Shown: positions 1 through 11,030, numbered from the stretch's first letter. The stretch: DNA of 64,000 nt from Steromphala cineraria (GCA_916613615.1 OU744727.1:3440593-3504592); one strand, 5' to 3'. The notes: generated by a model not told the origin, from the letters alone. Made by a program: numbers and translations.

Positions 1-782
1 ATATAAAGAATTGTATAAGATATTCTCTACACTTTTGGATTTGGCTATATTTGGGAACAACAGCAAAATTTTAATGTATGAATTCTTGTTAGAATTTGTG
101 TTCAGACTTATGAAGAAGAATGGTACACGTCACTTGTCAATAGTATATTTTTTGTTATGTAAATAAATTATAACTGATTGATTATCTTGTGATTATATAC
201 ATATATCGCTCTATGAATCTGAAATGTAGACTGGTCCTATGGCCTCTATGGTAGTTAGAAAGTGGTAAAAATTTGGAAGTAATGCCAAAGTATAAGTAAA
301 ATGATTTGAAAGTGATGCATATTTCCTACATGTATTTGAATAGGGACACGAAGGACCAATTCAACATTTAACTTGTACCTCTCATCAAAGTATTAAATTT
401 AGATAAACAGAAAGGGATTTTACAGTATGAACCCTTTACTCGGTAATATGTCCGTCGATGAAATAAGACTTTATCATGTAAGCAACTTCGTTTCAAGTGA
501 ACAACCCCTACACCCCTTCATTAATTAACTTAGATTCTTCCAGGGTCTCTTGCTCGCCAAGATTCGACCGATCGGTACAAAATCACTCAAGCGTTATTCG
601 ACGGATAGGTACAGTCCAATTTTGAAAATTCGACGGATTAGGCCGTAATCGCCCAATTGTATATTAAGACGTTAAACTCCAACCCAACAAAAACAACTGG
701 TCAGAGACATGTGCGGGTGGCAGTATGAAAAATTTGAACTTTCGAGTGAAATCAATATTAAAAGAATGGAAAGTGAATGTGG
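1..782. other. AT-rich DNA without recognisable gene
   Basis: No ORF of useful length, splice-consistent exon or repeat with a second copy in the window was recognised here. It reads as ordinary AT-rich intergenic or intronic DNA. Confidence 0.5.
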
Positions 783-890
783 ATGAGGGGTTTAAACATA
801 ATTTATTCATGAAAAGATGAATCGGATTGGCAAACAAGCCAGAGGCTTATATTAATGCCGTTCCGATACAAATGTGATGATTCAACCAAA
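783..890. repeat. Dispersed repeat, copy 1 (pair with 16554-16660)
   Basis: The stretch running from a TTTAAACATA motif through GGATTGGCAAACAAGCC to a GCCGTTCC motif recurs with substitutions and small gaps at 16554-16660. Both copies contain TTCATGAAA followed by a short AT-rich spacer, GGATTGGCA, AACAAGC and CTTATAT. No terminal repeats or coding capacity were seen, so the family is unnamed. Confidence 0.5.
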
Positions 891-1256
891 GGACATTCTG
901 TTGACATGAAATGCGATAACACAATCAAGAAACACAATTAACAATAAAAATAGCGATTTCATTTCAATGGCTTAGAAGAAAACATCTTAAACTCTTTTTT
1001 CGAATCTATTAGAAGTGGTGATGAAGAGGTAAACAGATTTTAAAATAACTAAGTTGTCAAGATCAGATATATCATGGTATCCATATAAAATTGTTTTTAA
1101 ACTGTACCCTTTTTGGTAGTATAATGCATCATTTCATAAGTGAGAATAGTTTGGGCAAACCAGTAAATAATGAGATGTGTCTTCTCGGTTGGCGCCGCAT
1201 GAACAGGCAGGATCGTCTGAAATATGTGGATGATGCAAGTGTTAAGTGTTTCGTTT

Positions 1257-2335
1257 TCATTCTTGGACAAAGATTCGTCGCCGCTTAGAATAGTTTGTAA
1301 GTTGATTTTTTGTGTGGAAAAAGTATTCATTTAATCTAAGAGAATCATATATTGGCGGACATTTGAGAAAATAATGAAAAGGATCTTCTCGAGTGTTTCC
1401 ACAAGAACAGAGATGACTATCTGATAAACCTCTATCAAACAAATGAGAATTAAGGTCACTGCACCCAAGTCGATTGCGACAAAGAAGAATTTGATTTCGC
1501 CTTGGACCGTACAGTGTGTACCTCTTGAATGTTGGAGATAAATTTCGTTCGCACGAAACAAACATTTTAAATTCTGTTAGTGATTTAGCATTTCTTACAT
1601 TTATATCTAATGAGTTCCAAGTCTTAACAGTTGATGGAAGAAAATAATTTTATATTGGGATAATCGCCCCGTGTAGAAAAATTAGGTGGTACCCATATTG
1701 AAAGATATTTCGGAGTTAATCCATTTACCATTTTGTAGAACATACATAATTTATGAAACTGGCGCCTCGAAGCTAACGAGCAAAAACCCGTCTCGGAATA
1801 GAGTTTTGCATGACTTGTACCCCTAACAGCACCGGTAAAGCGTCCAAATGTAATTTCTCTATTAAATGCGCCTGCTCTTTTGTACAGTTGTCCCAGATGG
1901 TATCACAGTAGTCCAAAATGGGCATAATAAATGATCTATACATGGTTTCAAGGGATACTCTATTCAGTCTATATTTCAAGCTTCTCAAGCAATATATTAG
2001 CGGGACTTGCTTTGCGTAGTATGCTATCAATATGTTTCTGCCATTTCCCGTCATCTTGTAGAATAAGACCTAAGTGTTTGTGTTCTTGTACTTCAGAAAT
2101 TCCCGTATCGTTAAGTCTAAGTTGTAGTTTCGGGTTTGCATTAATTTTATTAGAAAATAACATAGCTTCTGTCTTTTCGGGACTGAACTTAACCTGCCAC
2201 AGATTTGCCCAGTCCGAAATTTGTTTTAAATCGCTATTGAGTACTGTCTGAGTCTGAAAGTAAAAGAGAAGTGTCATCTGCAAAAAGTTTAACGTTACTT
2301 AGATATATACCTTTTATACAACGCTGGACTAGGTT
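1257..2335 (-). pseudogene. Degenerate LINE (non-LTR retrotransposon) reverse transcriptase, 3' part, copy 1
   Basis: On the minus strand the remains read in order. First is the RT catalytic box FADD (codons at 2273-2284), followed by a palm segment with KFSPEKTEAMLF and HKHLGLILQDDGKWQKHI. Next is a thumb segment LNRVSLETMYRSFI with DYCDTIWDNCT. Last is a C-terminal segment RNQILLCRNRLGCSDL with a CSCG...HYFLKC cysteine/histidine pattern (1257-1565). This is the usual order at the 3' end of CR1/Jockey-type elements of invertebrates. The reading frame changes near 1990 and again between 1770 and 1565, so it is dead. The element is 5'-truncated, with no endonuclease or upstream RT motifs. Family assignment beyond LINE is inference. 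Confidence 0.85.
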
Positions 2336-2401
2336 TGTGTAGATAACACTGTATAACATGATTTATAGATAACACATTACGAGGAGTTTAGTAATTGGCT
2401 A

Positions 2402-2626
2402 TCAATAAACTGAATAGCATTGTCTATGAGTCTTAATTACAGGTAAGAAATAAGTTGGTAGCTCCTGTTTATACCAGATGTCATTAAAACCTAAAGTAAA
2501 TAGTACCTGTCTAACATTATTAGCCCAATTGTGTACATTCCGATTTTCAGCTTCATCAAATAGATATTCGCAGAATACAATTTTCTGTCCTAAGTCATTT
2601 ATAGAGAATACTAAACGACCTTCCAT
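2402..2626 (-). pseudogene. Short conserved ORF fragment, possibly a retroelement tail
   Basis: A 74-codon minus-strand ORF, also present in the duplicate at 7220-7435, contains a run resembling NWANNVRQVLFTLGF followed by DIWYKQE. Similar W...L...GF..W..Q patterns occur near the C-termini of invertebrate LINE-type polyproteins as I remember them. That is recall, not a search result. It lies 5' of the RT remnant on the same strand, the wrong order for one element, so a composite of two insertions is more likely. A chance ORF cannot be excluded. Confidence 0.3.
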
Positions 2627-2960
2627 TTAATACTATTTTTATTAAACGAGTTAATGATTTTGTATAAAACGAGCGAAAGCGAGTTTGATACCAAATCATT
2701 CACGAGTTTAATAAAAATAGTATTAAATGGAAGGGAGTTTAGTATTCTGTTTATAACTTGCCCTAAAAATCACGCAAACTTGCCGAAAATGTGCTGAAAC
2801 TAACAGTTCCGCGACTCGGCACCCATTGTGACGTAGCGCTTACATTGTGACGTCGCAACAGCTCACTTCTGTGACGTCATACTTGCATTGTGATATTACA
2901 CTAGTTTAATATTGCCGTATAAATATTACACTGCGGTATCTTACACGGGCGTGTAATAAA
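2602..2960. mobile_element. 359-bp insertion present only in duplication copy 1, with long foldback
   Basis: Copy 2 reads straight across this point (7419/7420), so about 359 bp is extra in copy 1. The left part is a near-perfect hairpin (2605-2748). The right part holds several ATTGTGACGT-type motifs, including a full TGACGTCA at 2872-2879. No clear target-site duplication was found, so deletion from copy 2 is also possible. The hairpin suggests a foldback or MITE-type element. Confidence 0.6.
2605..2748. repeat. 144-bp near-perfect inverted repeat (hairpin)
   Basis: Arms 2605-2660 and 2693-2748 are reverse complements over 56 bases with only a handful of mismatches. The 32-base loop between them pairs further, imperfectly, closing on CGAGC-GAAA-GCGAG. 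A transcript would form a very long stem capped by a GAAA tetraloop. Confidence 0.85.
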
Positions 2961-3780
2961 CACTAATATTAAACACTGCCTCTTACAACTAAATGGATAA
3001 CGACCTAACTCAGAATAAATCATTGCGTTATTTTGTACATTTCTTTACCCCTAATAACCGTTTACAAAAATCTAAATGCATTCTTTCATTATTCACCCCC
3101 TTGTTGTTACCCCATATGTCAGCCCCCCTTTTAAAGGATAATGCCAATATAACAATCAAAAAGAGACAAAAAAGAACAACACTTGATGTTATTGCTAAGG
3201 GTAAACATTCCGAGCTTATATCCCCAGCCCTTTGCACCGTCACATCATTTTCCACCATTTTCTTAGGTGATTTTTTAAGAAAGGGATCTCGCGAAATCAA
3301 AAAGTTTTGTTACCAATTGGAAGGCGATTTGTTTAATGAAAGTGACAGTTTGTTAACTCAATCCATTTCTCAATAGCAATTTCTACCAGATACAACATGC
3401 TTCTGCCCCATTTAAGATATTGTCGGATCTTTGACTTGGACTCTTAATTATCTAAAACTGCTGCATTTTAGTGCTTTCTGAAAGAATTAGATCCAATGAA
3501 ATCTATCAAATAGTTTACCGAGTAATTATGCTCACCCCACATTAAGCAATGGTATCTATATCAAATCCACTATGTACCGTATGCACGCTGGTCATAAGTT
3601 ACTCATAAGGAAAAACTTGACCATGCGGTTTAAGATCGTTCTTCATACGTGCTACATTTGCTTAAGGAGCGTTTTGTTTACGTCTTCTATGCGCTATCAA
3701 TGCGTTTGTTCGGGAAATCAACACACTCAGCGCACGCCATGTAAAACTTGTACTCAGAGAGTACAGGTTGAAGTGATAGA

Positions 3781-4089
3781 GGGGCTGTAGGGCCCTGTCA
3801 CACGTAAGCGTGGCCCTGTAACGTTTTAATCAATATTATATTTTAAATTTGTAACTGATAAGTGTACGTTAATGCTAAATGTATTATTTGGATAGTGCCA
3901 AAATCTCATTACACCAACCAATCATCCATAGTAAGAGAACAACTTATAAAGATTCACATAAAGTCCTTTGTCAGCCATTTTTGTGTGAACACCTTTGATT
4001 CATTTTGTGTAAGAAAAGGAATGGCATGGCTGAACGTAACAATATATAATGGGGCTGTAGGGCCCTGTCACACGTAAGCGTGGCCCTGT
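3781..4089. repeat. 39-bp direct repeats bracketing an internal MITE fragment
   Basis: Positions 3781-3819 and 4051-4089 are identical 39-bp direct repeats beginning GGGGCTGTAGGGCCCTGT-like sequence. Between them, 3820-4050 is an internal piece of the TTAA-type MITE found complete at 5117-5470 and 9228-9577, without either terminal inverted repeat. The duplicate at about 8205 lacks the whole unit and has a (GACA)n run there instead. Confidence 0.8.
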
Positions 4090-4375
4090 CACACGTAAGC
4101 GTATAGCAAGTGCGTATGAGTTGCGAATGTTAAGTTTGTCATCCGCAACCAGTACCCTAAAACATTTACCGTTATCACTTACTTGTATCGCACATGGAGC
4201 GACTGTTTTACAAACTAGGCGCATTCTTTGCGTTGGGTGTGTGTTGGAGATGCATATGATTTGCGTATCATTTGCAGATGAATTCATATGCAGAGCATAT
4301 ACGTACCATATTCTAGATGCTCATAACGTATGTCTACCGCATGCTTTGCGCAGATAAAGGGAGCATATTCCGAGC
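4075..4375. repeat. Dispersed repeat family Y, copy 1
   Basis: A ~300-bp repeat beginning AAGCGTATAGCAAGTGCGTATG and ending near the TACCGCATGCTTTGCGCAG motif. Related copies lie at 8216-8510 and 10143-10400. The short ORFs within it, on both strands, are not conserved between copies. Confidence 0.65.
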
Positions 4376-5116
4376 CAATTGTGTCTTCACATAATTTTCA
4401 ATCCTTTCTGTTTTTGGAATATCTTTTCGTAGGTAATCATATATATACATAGGGGTTTCGCGAAAACGAAAAGCTTTATTACCAATTGCAAAACAATTTA
4501 TTTAAATAAAAGTGTTAAGTTTACTGAATCCATTTCTCTATTGCATATTATTAAAAGGAGTTCCCAATAGAAAGGGCAGTCCGCAGTTTTCGCCTAATAC
4601 TTGATCATTTTTGTTCCAATACACATCCCTCGATTAAGTTATTGAAGGTTTTAGAATTGAACTATCAGAAAAACATTGTTATCCCAAATTAAAGCTTACG
4701 TTGGATCTTTTCTGTTACATGCACCCCCTCCCTCCGATGAGGGAGATTGATTTGGTTACTCACTATGCCATGCTGAATCAATAGCACCGATTTCATTCCC
4801 TCGCTTTTGGTCCGGACCTGCCGTTTGTAAGGATAACTTACATTTGTAATCACTTGATCAGGAGATTGTTCTGGATAACTCCTATATGAACAATGGAATA
4901 GTGCACAGGTTAAGTCAATTGGTATATCCGGTAGTCTACAATCGCTTTGCAACTGAGAAGTTTATCCAAGTTGTATATTATTAACTTATATATACCAATT
5001 ACTTCTTTAAAAGAAAACATTTAAATTCAAATCATTAGCTTCTGTATGATTTTGTTTATTTGTGTGTTAGATGTGTTTTTAATGCGGTAGGATAGTTTGG
5101 ACATTTGATTCTTTAA

Positions 5117-5470
5117 AGGGGCAGTAGCACGTTTTAATCAATATTATATTTTAAATTTGTAACTGATAATTGTACGGTAATGCTAAATGTATTATTTGGA
5201 TAGTGCCAAAATCTCATTACACCATCCAATCATCCATAGTACGAGAGAGAACAAATTATAAAGATTCACATAAAGTCCTGTGGCAGCCATTTTTGTGTGA
5301 ACACCTTTGATTCATTTTGTGTAAGAAAAGGAATGGCATGGCTGAACGTAACAATATATAATGGATTTACTGCTGCAATATATATTATAAATACTTTGTC
5401 TTTCAATTGAAACCATTTATTTTCATTTTCTGACAGCACCTTATATTCCCCCTAAAACGCTACTGCCCTT
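5117..5470. mobile_element. TTAA-flanked MITE (family X), copy 1
   Basis: Terminal inverted repeats AGGGGCAGTAGCACGTTTTA at the left and their complement, slightly decayed, at the right. The element is flanked on both sides by TTAA (5113-5116, 5471-5474). It is about 354 bp with no ORF. The TTAA target is the signature of piggyBac-type transposition, so a non-autonomous piggyBac-like element is the inferred class. The corresponding site of duplication copy 2 carries the same element, so insertion preceded the duplication. Confidence 0.75.
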
Positions 5471-5604
5471 TTAACCTACAGCATTATAGTGCTATATGAA
5501 CGAAGGAGACACAGTGAAAACTATCAAATAGTATAAGGGGGTATTATGCTCACCGTCTTTCGTTATGGTATCTATATCAAATTCACGATGTACCCTATGT
5601 ACGT

Positions 5605-5884
5605 TGTACAATAGCAAGGCTATTTTATGTCTTAAAAAACATTTTTAATATGACTGTTCCCTGTTAAGCTGTGCAAACCCATTTCCCCGTCTCAAATGAA
5701 TTAAGTGTTCACACAAGACTGCCTGACCTGTAGCAGCATCAATGCGTGTATGTTCACGTCGCACCCTGAATGTTGTAAACCGTTGGATGACGTCACCCAG
5801 GATACCATTCCTCTTTCAACGTATGTGGAAGCTCCTTAACGTTTTGCTGAGGCTTAATATCCTTCCTTATCATCCAATCGACCA
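5605..5884. repeat. Dispersed repeat family Z, copy 1 (interrupted)
   Basis: Contains AGTGTTCACACAAGACTGC, a GTTCACGTCGCACCCTG motif and GGATGACGTCACCCAGGAT. Related sequence occurs at 10462-10912 and 19050-19450. In this copy the family is interrupted at about 5885 by a LINE 3' end and resumes at 6202-6232 with the GCAA..TTTCGAAAA..CAGAGA tail. Confidence 0.65.
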
Positions 5885-6201
5885 ACTATTTTAAAATGAA
5901 GACACTATTTAACAGCAAAAAGATAGGTACTTTAAGAAAATTAGCCATGTTTTGTAATATCATTAATAATACCTTTAAAAGTTGTCGTTACTAGTAATTA
6001 CTAGAAATAAAATCTTTCAACCAGATACCCTACTGTTTTGCTTATTTACACCATGTACTGTAATAATAGTGTTATTCGCATTTTGTAGATATATATGGTA
6101 AATCTATCTGTTTGTATGTGAATGTATGTAACATAATCTGTATCACCATATGCCGTTGCCTGCGGCCTGATTTGTAATAAAGTTCAGTTCAGTTCAGTTC
6201 A
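5885..6201 (+). mobile_element. LINE 3' end with (AGTTC)n tail, inserted in repeat Z
   Basis: About 317 bp of AT-rich sequence ends in TTTGTAATAA followed by four AGTTC units (about 6181-6200). A short pentamer array right after an AATAA-type end is typical of LINE 3' tails. The undisrupted repeat at 10870-10912 reads across this point, which marks the junctions. No coding sequence remains; it is a 5'-truncated, 3'-end-only insertion. Confidence 0.55.
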
Positions 6202-6232
6202 GAGCAATTGTTGCAACTTTCGAAAATTCAGA

Positions 6233-7153
6233 GACTATCTGATAAACCTCTATCAAACAAATGAGAATTAAGGTCACTGCACCCAAGTCGATTGCGACAA
6301 AGAAGAATTTGATTTCGCCTTGGACCGTACAGTGTGTACCTCTTGAATGTTGGAGATAAATTTCGTTCGCACGAAACAAACATTTTAAATTCTGTTAGTG
6401 ATTTAGCATTTCTTACATTTATATCTAATGAGTTCCAAGTCTTAACAGTTGATGGAAGAAAATAATTTTATATTGGGATAATCGCCCCGTGTAGAAAAAT
6501 TAGGTGGTACCCATATTGAAAGATATTTCGGAGTTAATCCATTTACCATTTTGTAGAACATACATAATTTATGAAACTGGCGCCTCGAAGCTAACGAGCA
6601 AAAACCCGTCTCGGAATAGAGTTTTGCATGACTTGTACCCCTAACAGCACCGGTAAAGCGTCCAAATGTAATTTCTCTATTAAATGCGCCTGCTCTTTTG
6701 TACAGTTGTCCCAGATGGTATCACAGTAGTCCAAAATGGGCATAATAAATGATCTATACATGGTTTCAAGGGATACTCTATTCAGTCTATATTTCAAGCT
6801 TCTCAAGCAATATATTAGCGGGACTTGCTTTGCGTAGTATGCTATCAATATGTTTCTGCCATTTCCCGTCATCTTGTAGAATAAGACCTAAGTGTTTGTG
6901 TTCTTGTACTTCAGAAATTCCCGTATCGTTAAGTCTAAGTTGTAGTTTCGGGTTTGCATTAATTTTATTAGAAAATAACATAGCTTCTGTCTTTTCGGGA
7001 CTGAACTTAACCTGCCACAGATTTGCCCAGTCCGAAATTTGTTTTAAATCGCTATTGAGTACTGTCTGAGTCTGAAAGTAAAAGAGAAGTGTCATCTGCA
7101 AAAAGTTTAACGTTACTTAGATATATACCTTTTATACAATGCTGGAACAGGTT
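6233..7153 (-). pseudogene. Degenerate LINE reverse transcriptase, copy 2
   Basis: This is a duplicate of the remnant at 1415-2335, with the same FADD box (about 7091-7102, minus strand), the same palm and thumb segments and the same frame breaks. The shared breaks show that an already dead LINE was duplicated, rather than two insertions. It lacks the C-terminal cysteine/histidine segment seen in copy 1, since the match stops at 6233 and the flank is repeat Z. Confidence 0.85.
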
Positions 7154-8215
7154 TGTGTAGATAACACTGCATAACATGATTTATAGATAACACGTTTCGA
7201 TGAGTTTAGTAATTGGCTATCAATAAACTGAATAGCATTGTCTATGAGTCTTAATTACAGATAAGAAAGAAGTTGGTAGCTCCTGTTTATACCAGATGTC
7301 ATTAAAACCTAAAGTAAATAGTACCTGTTTAACATTATAAGCCCAATTGTGTACATTCCGATTTTCAGCTTCATCAAATAGATATTCGCAGAATACAATT
7401 TTCTGTCCTAAGTCATTTACACTAATATTAAACACTGCCTCTTACAACTAAATGGATAACGACCTAACTCAGAATAAATCATTGCGTTATTTGGTACATT
7501 TCTTTACCCCTAATAACCGTTTACAAAAATCTAAATGCATTCTTTCATTATTCACCCCCTTGTTGTTACCCCATATATCAGCCCCCTTTTAAAGGATAAT
7601 GCCAATATAACAATCAAAAAGAGACAAAAAAGAACAACACTTGATGTTATTGCTAAGGGTAAACATTCCGAGCTTATATCCCCAGCCCTTCGCACCGTCA
7701 CATCATTTTCCACCATTTTCTTAGGTGATTTTTTAAGAAAGGGATCTCGCGAAATCGAAAAGTTTTGTTACCAATTGGAAGGCGATTTGTTTAATGAAAG
7801 TGACAGTTTGTTAACTCAATCCATTTCTCAATAGCAATTTCTACCAGATACAACATGCTTCTGCCCCATTTAAGATATTGTCGGATCTTTGACTTGGACT
7901 CTTAATTATTTAAAACTACTGCATTTTAGTGCTTTCTGAAAGAAGTAGATCCAATGAAATCTATCAAATAGTTTACCGAGTATTTATGCTCACACCATAT
8001 TAAGTAATTGTATCTATATCAAATCCACTATGTACCGTATGCACGCTGGTCATAAGTTACTCATAAGGAAAAACTTGACCATGCGGTTTAAGATCGTTCT
8101 TCATACGTGCTACATTTGCTTAAGAAGCGTTTTGTTTACGACTTCTATGCGCTATCAATGCGTTTGTTCGGGAAATCAACTCACACTGCGCACGCAATGT
8201 AAAGACAGACAGACA

Positions 8216-8510
8216 GACAAGCATTATAGCAAGTGCGTATGAGTTGCGAGTGTTAACTTTGTCATCCGCAACCAGTACCCTAAAACATTTACCGTTTTCA
8301 CTTACTTGTATCGCACGTGGAGCGACTGTTTTACAAACTAGGCGCATTCTTTGTGTTGGGGGTGTGTTGGAGATGATGCATATGATTTGAGTATCACCAC
8401 TTTATTGTGGCAGATGAATTCATATGCAGAGCGCATACGTAGCATATTCTAGATGCTCACAACTTATGTCTACCGCATGCTTTGCGCAGATAACGGGAGC
8501 ATATTCCGAG
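8216..8510. repeat. Dispersed repeat family Y, copy 2
   Basis: Counterpart of 4075-4375 inside the second duplicate. It is preceded by a (GACA)4 run at about 8203-8219, where copy 1 has the 39-bp repeat structure. Confidence 0.65.
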
Positions 8511-9227
8511 CCCAGTTTGGCTTCACATAATTTTCAATCCTTTCTGTCTTTGGAATATATTTTCGTAGGTAATCATATATATACATAGGGGTTTCTCGAA
8601 AACGAAAAGCTTTAATACCAATTGCAAAACAATTTATTTAAACAAAAGTGTTAAGTTTACTGAATCCATTTCTCTATTGCATATGATTAAAAGGAGTTCC
8701 CACTAGAAGGGCAGTCCGCAGTTTTCGCCTGATACTTGATCATTTCTGTTCCAATGCACATCCCTCAATTGAGCTTTTAGAACTGAACTATCAGAAAAAA
8801 CATTGTTCCCCCCATTAAAGCTTAGGTCAGGTCTTTTCTGTAACATGCACCCCCTCCCTCCGATGAGGGAGATTGATTTATTTACTCACTTTGCCATGCT
8901 GAATCAATAGCATCGATTTCATTCCGTCGTTTTTGGTCCGGACCTGCCGTTTGTAAGGATAACTTACACTTGTAATCACTTGATCAGGAGATAACTCCTA
9001 TCTGAACAATGGAATAATGCACACGTTAAGTCTAATAGTATATTCGGTAGTCTACAATTGCTTTGCAACTGAGAAGTTTATCCAAGTTGTATATTCTTAA
9101 AATATACCAATTACGTCTTTCAAGAAAACATTTAAATTCAAATCATTAGCTTTTGTATGATTTTTTTTGGTGTGTGTTAGATGTGTTTTTTCATGCGGTA
9201 GGATAGTTTGGACATTTGATTCTTTAA

Positions 9228-9577
9228 AGGGGCAGTAGCACGTTTTAATCAATATTATATTTTAAATTGGTAACTGATAATTGTACGTTAATGCTAAATG
9301 TATTATTTGGATATTGCCAAAATCTCATTACACCAACCAATCATCCATAGTAAGAGAACAAATTAAAGATTCACATAAAGTCCTTTGGCAGCCATTTTTG
9401 TGTGAACACCTTTAATTCATTATGTGTAAGAAACGGAATGGCATGGATGAACGTAACAATATATAATGGATTTACTGCTGCAATATATATTATAAATACA
9501 TTGTCTTTCAATTGAAACCATTTATTTTCATTTTCTGACAGCATCTTATGTCCCCCCTAAAACGTGCTACTGCCCCT
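9228..9577. mobile_element. TTAA-flanked MITE (family X), copy 2
   Basis: About 350 bp with well-preserved terminal inverted repeats (AGGGGCAGTAGCACGTTTTA and its complement). TTAA lies at 9224-9227 and 9578-9581. It has no ORF. It sits at the site corresponding to 5117-5470 in the other duplicate. Confidence 0.8.
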
Positions 9578-9774
9578 TTAACCTACAGCATTATAGTGCT
9601 ATATGAACGAAGGAGACACAGTGAAAACTATCAAATAGTATAAGGGGGTATTATGCTCACCGTCTTTCGTTATGGTATCTATATCATATTCACGATGTAC
9701 CCTATGTACGTTTTGAGTAAGCTTGTCATACGTTACTCGTAGGGGAAAAATGACAATACATTTTTCCATTATTA

Positions 9775-10400
9775 TCATTCTGGTTAAGATCGTTCTTCAT
9801 ACGTGCTACATTTGCTTGTAGGGCATTTTTAGTACGTCTTCTATGAGTGATCAATGCGTTGGTTCAGGATATCAACTCACACTACTTATAAAGTGCGCTT
9901 TTACACGATTACTTAACGTACATGTACCGACCTCGGCCGATGTAATATCGATGCGTTGCAGGTTAACCACACGCGGCATAGTTTTGAGCATGTCCAAAAC
10001 TATCATGAGTATGAAAATGGTCCAAGCGCATGCCGACGTATAATAAACAACACAGCCAAGGTGCGTATTGCTGCGTATGAGTGAAATGGCAATACGCAGC
10101 TCGTAACAAGTGAGTATAAGCTGAAGTGTGACCGAGGCTTGGCCCTCTCACACTCAAGCGTATAGCAAGTGCATATGAGTTGCGAATGTAAAATTTGTCC
10201 TAGCAACCAGTACGCTAAATTTACCGTATTTTCCCTTACTTGTATCGCACATGGAGCGACTGTTTTACGAACTAGGCGTACGTATCCCCATTTTGTTGTG
10301 GCAGATAATTGCAAATGCAGAGCGTATAGTACCATAATCTAGACGCTCACAACTTATGTCTACCGCATATCTTCCGCAAACGAGGCAAGTATATATTCCG
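9775..10400. repeat. Third, older relic of the duplicated region
   Basis: Sequence related to 3630-4370, including GTTCTTCATACGTGCTACATTTGC-like sequence and the repeat Y body (10143-10400), but much more diverged than copies 1 and 2. It suggests an earlier round of local duplication. Confidence 0.55.
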
Positions 10401-10438
10401 AACCCGTTGCGTCTTCATATATTTTTTCTGCCTTTGGA

Positions 10439-10912
10439 ATAAATCATAAATCATAAATCATAAAGGGCAGTAGCACGTTTTTGCGATAAAGAAAGTGATC
10501 TCATGAAAGCGAAAATAAATATGACCAATAGCAAGACTATTTTTATGCCTTAAGAAGCATTCTTAATATGAATGGTCCATGTTGAGCTGTGCAAACACAT
10601 TTCCCTATCTCAGATTAAAAGTGTTCACACAAGACTGCTTACCCGTGCATTTTGCTTAATATTTCAAAGTTTCTTCTACATCCCAAACTGTATTTAAGTT
10701 GTAATTCTAATTTCAATGTCGAGTATGACCTCCTGTAGCATCGATGCGTGTATGGTAACGTCGCACCCTGGATGTTGTCAACCGTCGGATGACGTCACCC
10801 AGGATACGTTGCCATTCCTCTATCACCGCATGTAGGAGCCGAGGTTTAATATCCTTATCATCCAATCGACACACTACAGCAATGGTTGCCAATTTCGAAA
10901 ACTCAGAGACAG
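10439..10912. repeat. Repeat family Z, copy 2, preceded by an ATAAATC array
   Basis: A short 7-bp array (about 10439-10465) leads into AGGGCAGTAGCACGTTTTTG, which resembles the family X terminal repeat, and then the repeat Z body with GTGTTCACACAAGACTGC and GATGACGTCACCCAGGATA. This is the least interrupted copy. It ends near the TTTCGAAAACTCAGAGAC motif. Confidence 0.6.
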
Positions 10913-11024
10913 TTACACATTTCCAACTCTAGGATTGCTTCTTACAGGTTTCCACAACACGTTCATAACTGTTAAAAAACATCTTTTGGAATTTCAGAAG
11001 CTGAGAATACTAGGCTAGGTGATT

Positions 11025-11030
11025 TTTATT
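11025..11030 (-). terminator. Candidate polyadenylation signal AATAAA
   Basis: TTTATT on the plus strand reads AATAAA on the minus strand, about 455 bases past the stop codon of the minus-strand gene. It is a candidate only, since the hexamer is common in AT-rich DNA. Confidence 0.3.

Larger units (their letters stand above)
1415..5604. repeat. Local segmental duplication, copy 1
   Basis: This block matches 6233-9716 in the same order and orientation. The offset between copies falls from 4818 bases at the LINE remnant to about 4110 at the far end, because copy 1 carries extra insertions (2602-2960 and 3781-4089). The left junction is sharp: before 1415 copy 1 continues into LINE C-terminus while copy 2 is in another repeat. 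The right end of the match is near 5604/9716. Identity is near perfect over 1415-2321 and visibly lower elsewhere. Confidence 0.85.
6233..9716. repeat. Local segmental duplication, copy 2
   Basis: Partner of 1415-5604, collinear and in the same orientation. It lacks the 2602-2960 insertion and the 3781-4089 unit, and retains the TTAA-type MITE at 9228-9577. It contains the short minus-strand ORF 7220-7435 and a plus-strand ORF ending at 7834. Neither looks like a real gene. Confidence 0.85.

Noticed and set aside
2993..3376. 127-codon plus-strand ORF with a partner ending at 7834
   Set aside because: The partner exists because the DNA is duplicated, and its start differs. Part of the ORF (about 3280-3390) also recurs, without the frame, at 4450-4550, so it is repeat sequence.
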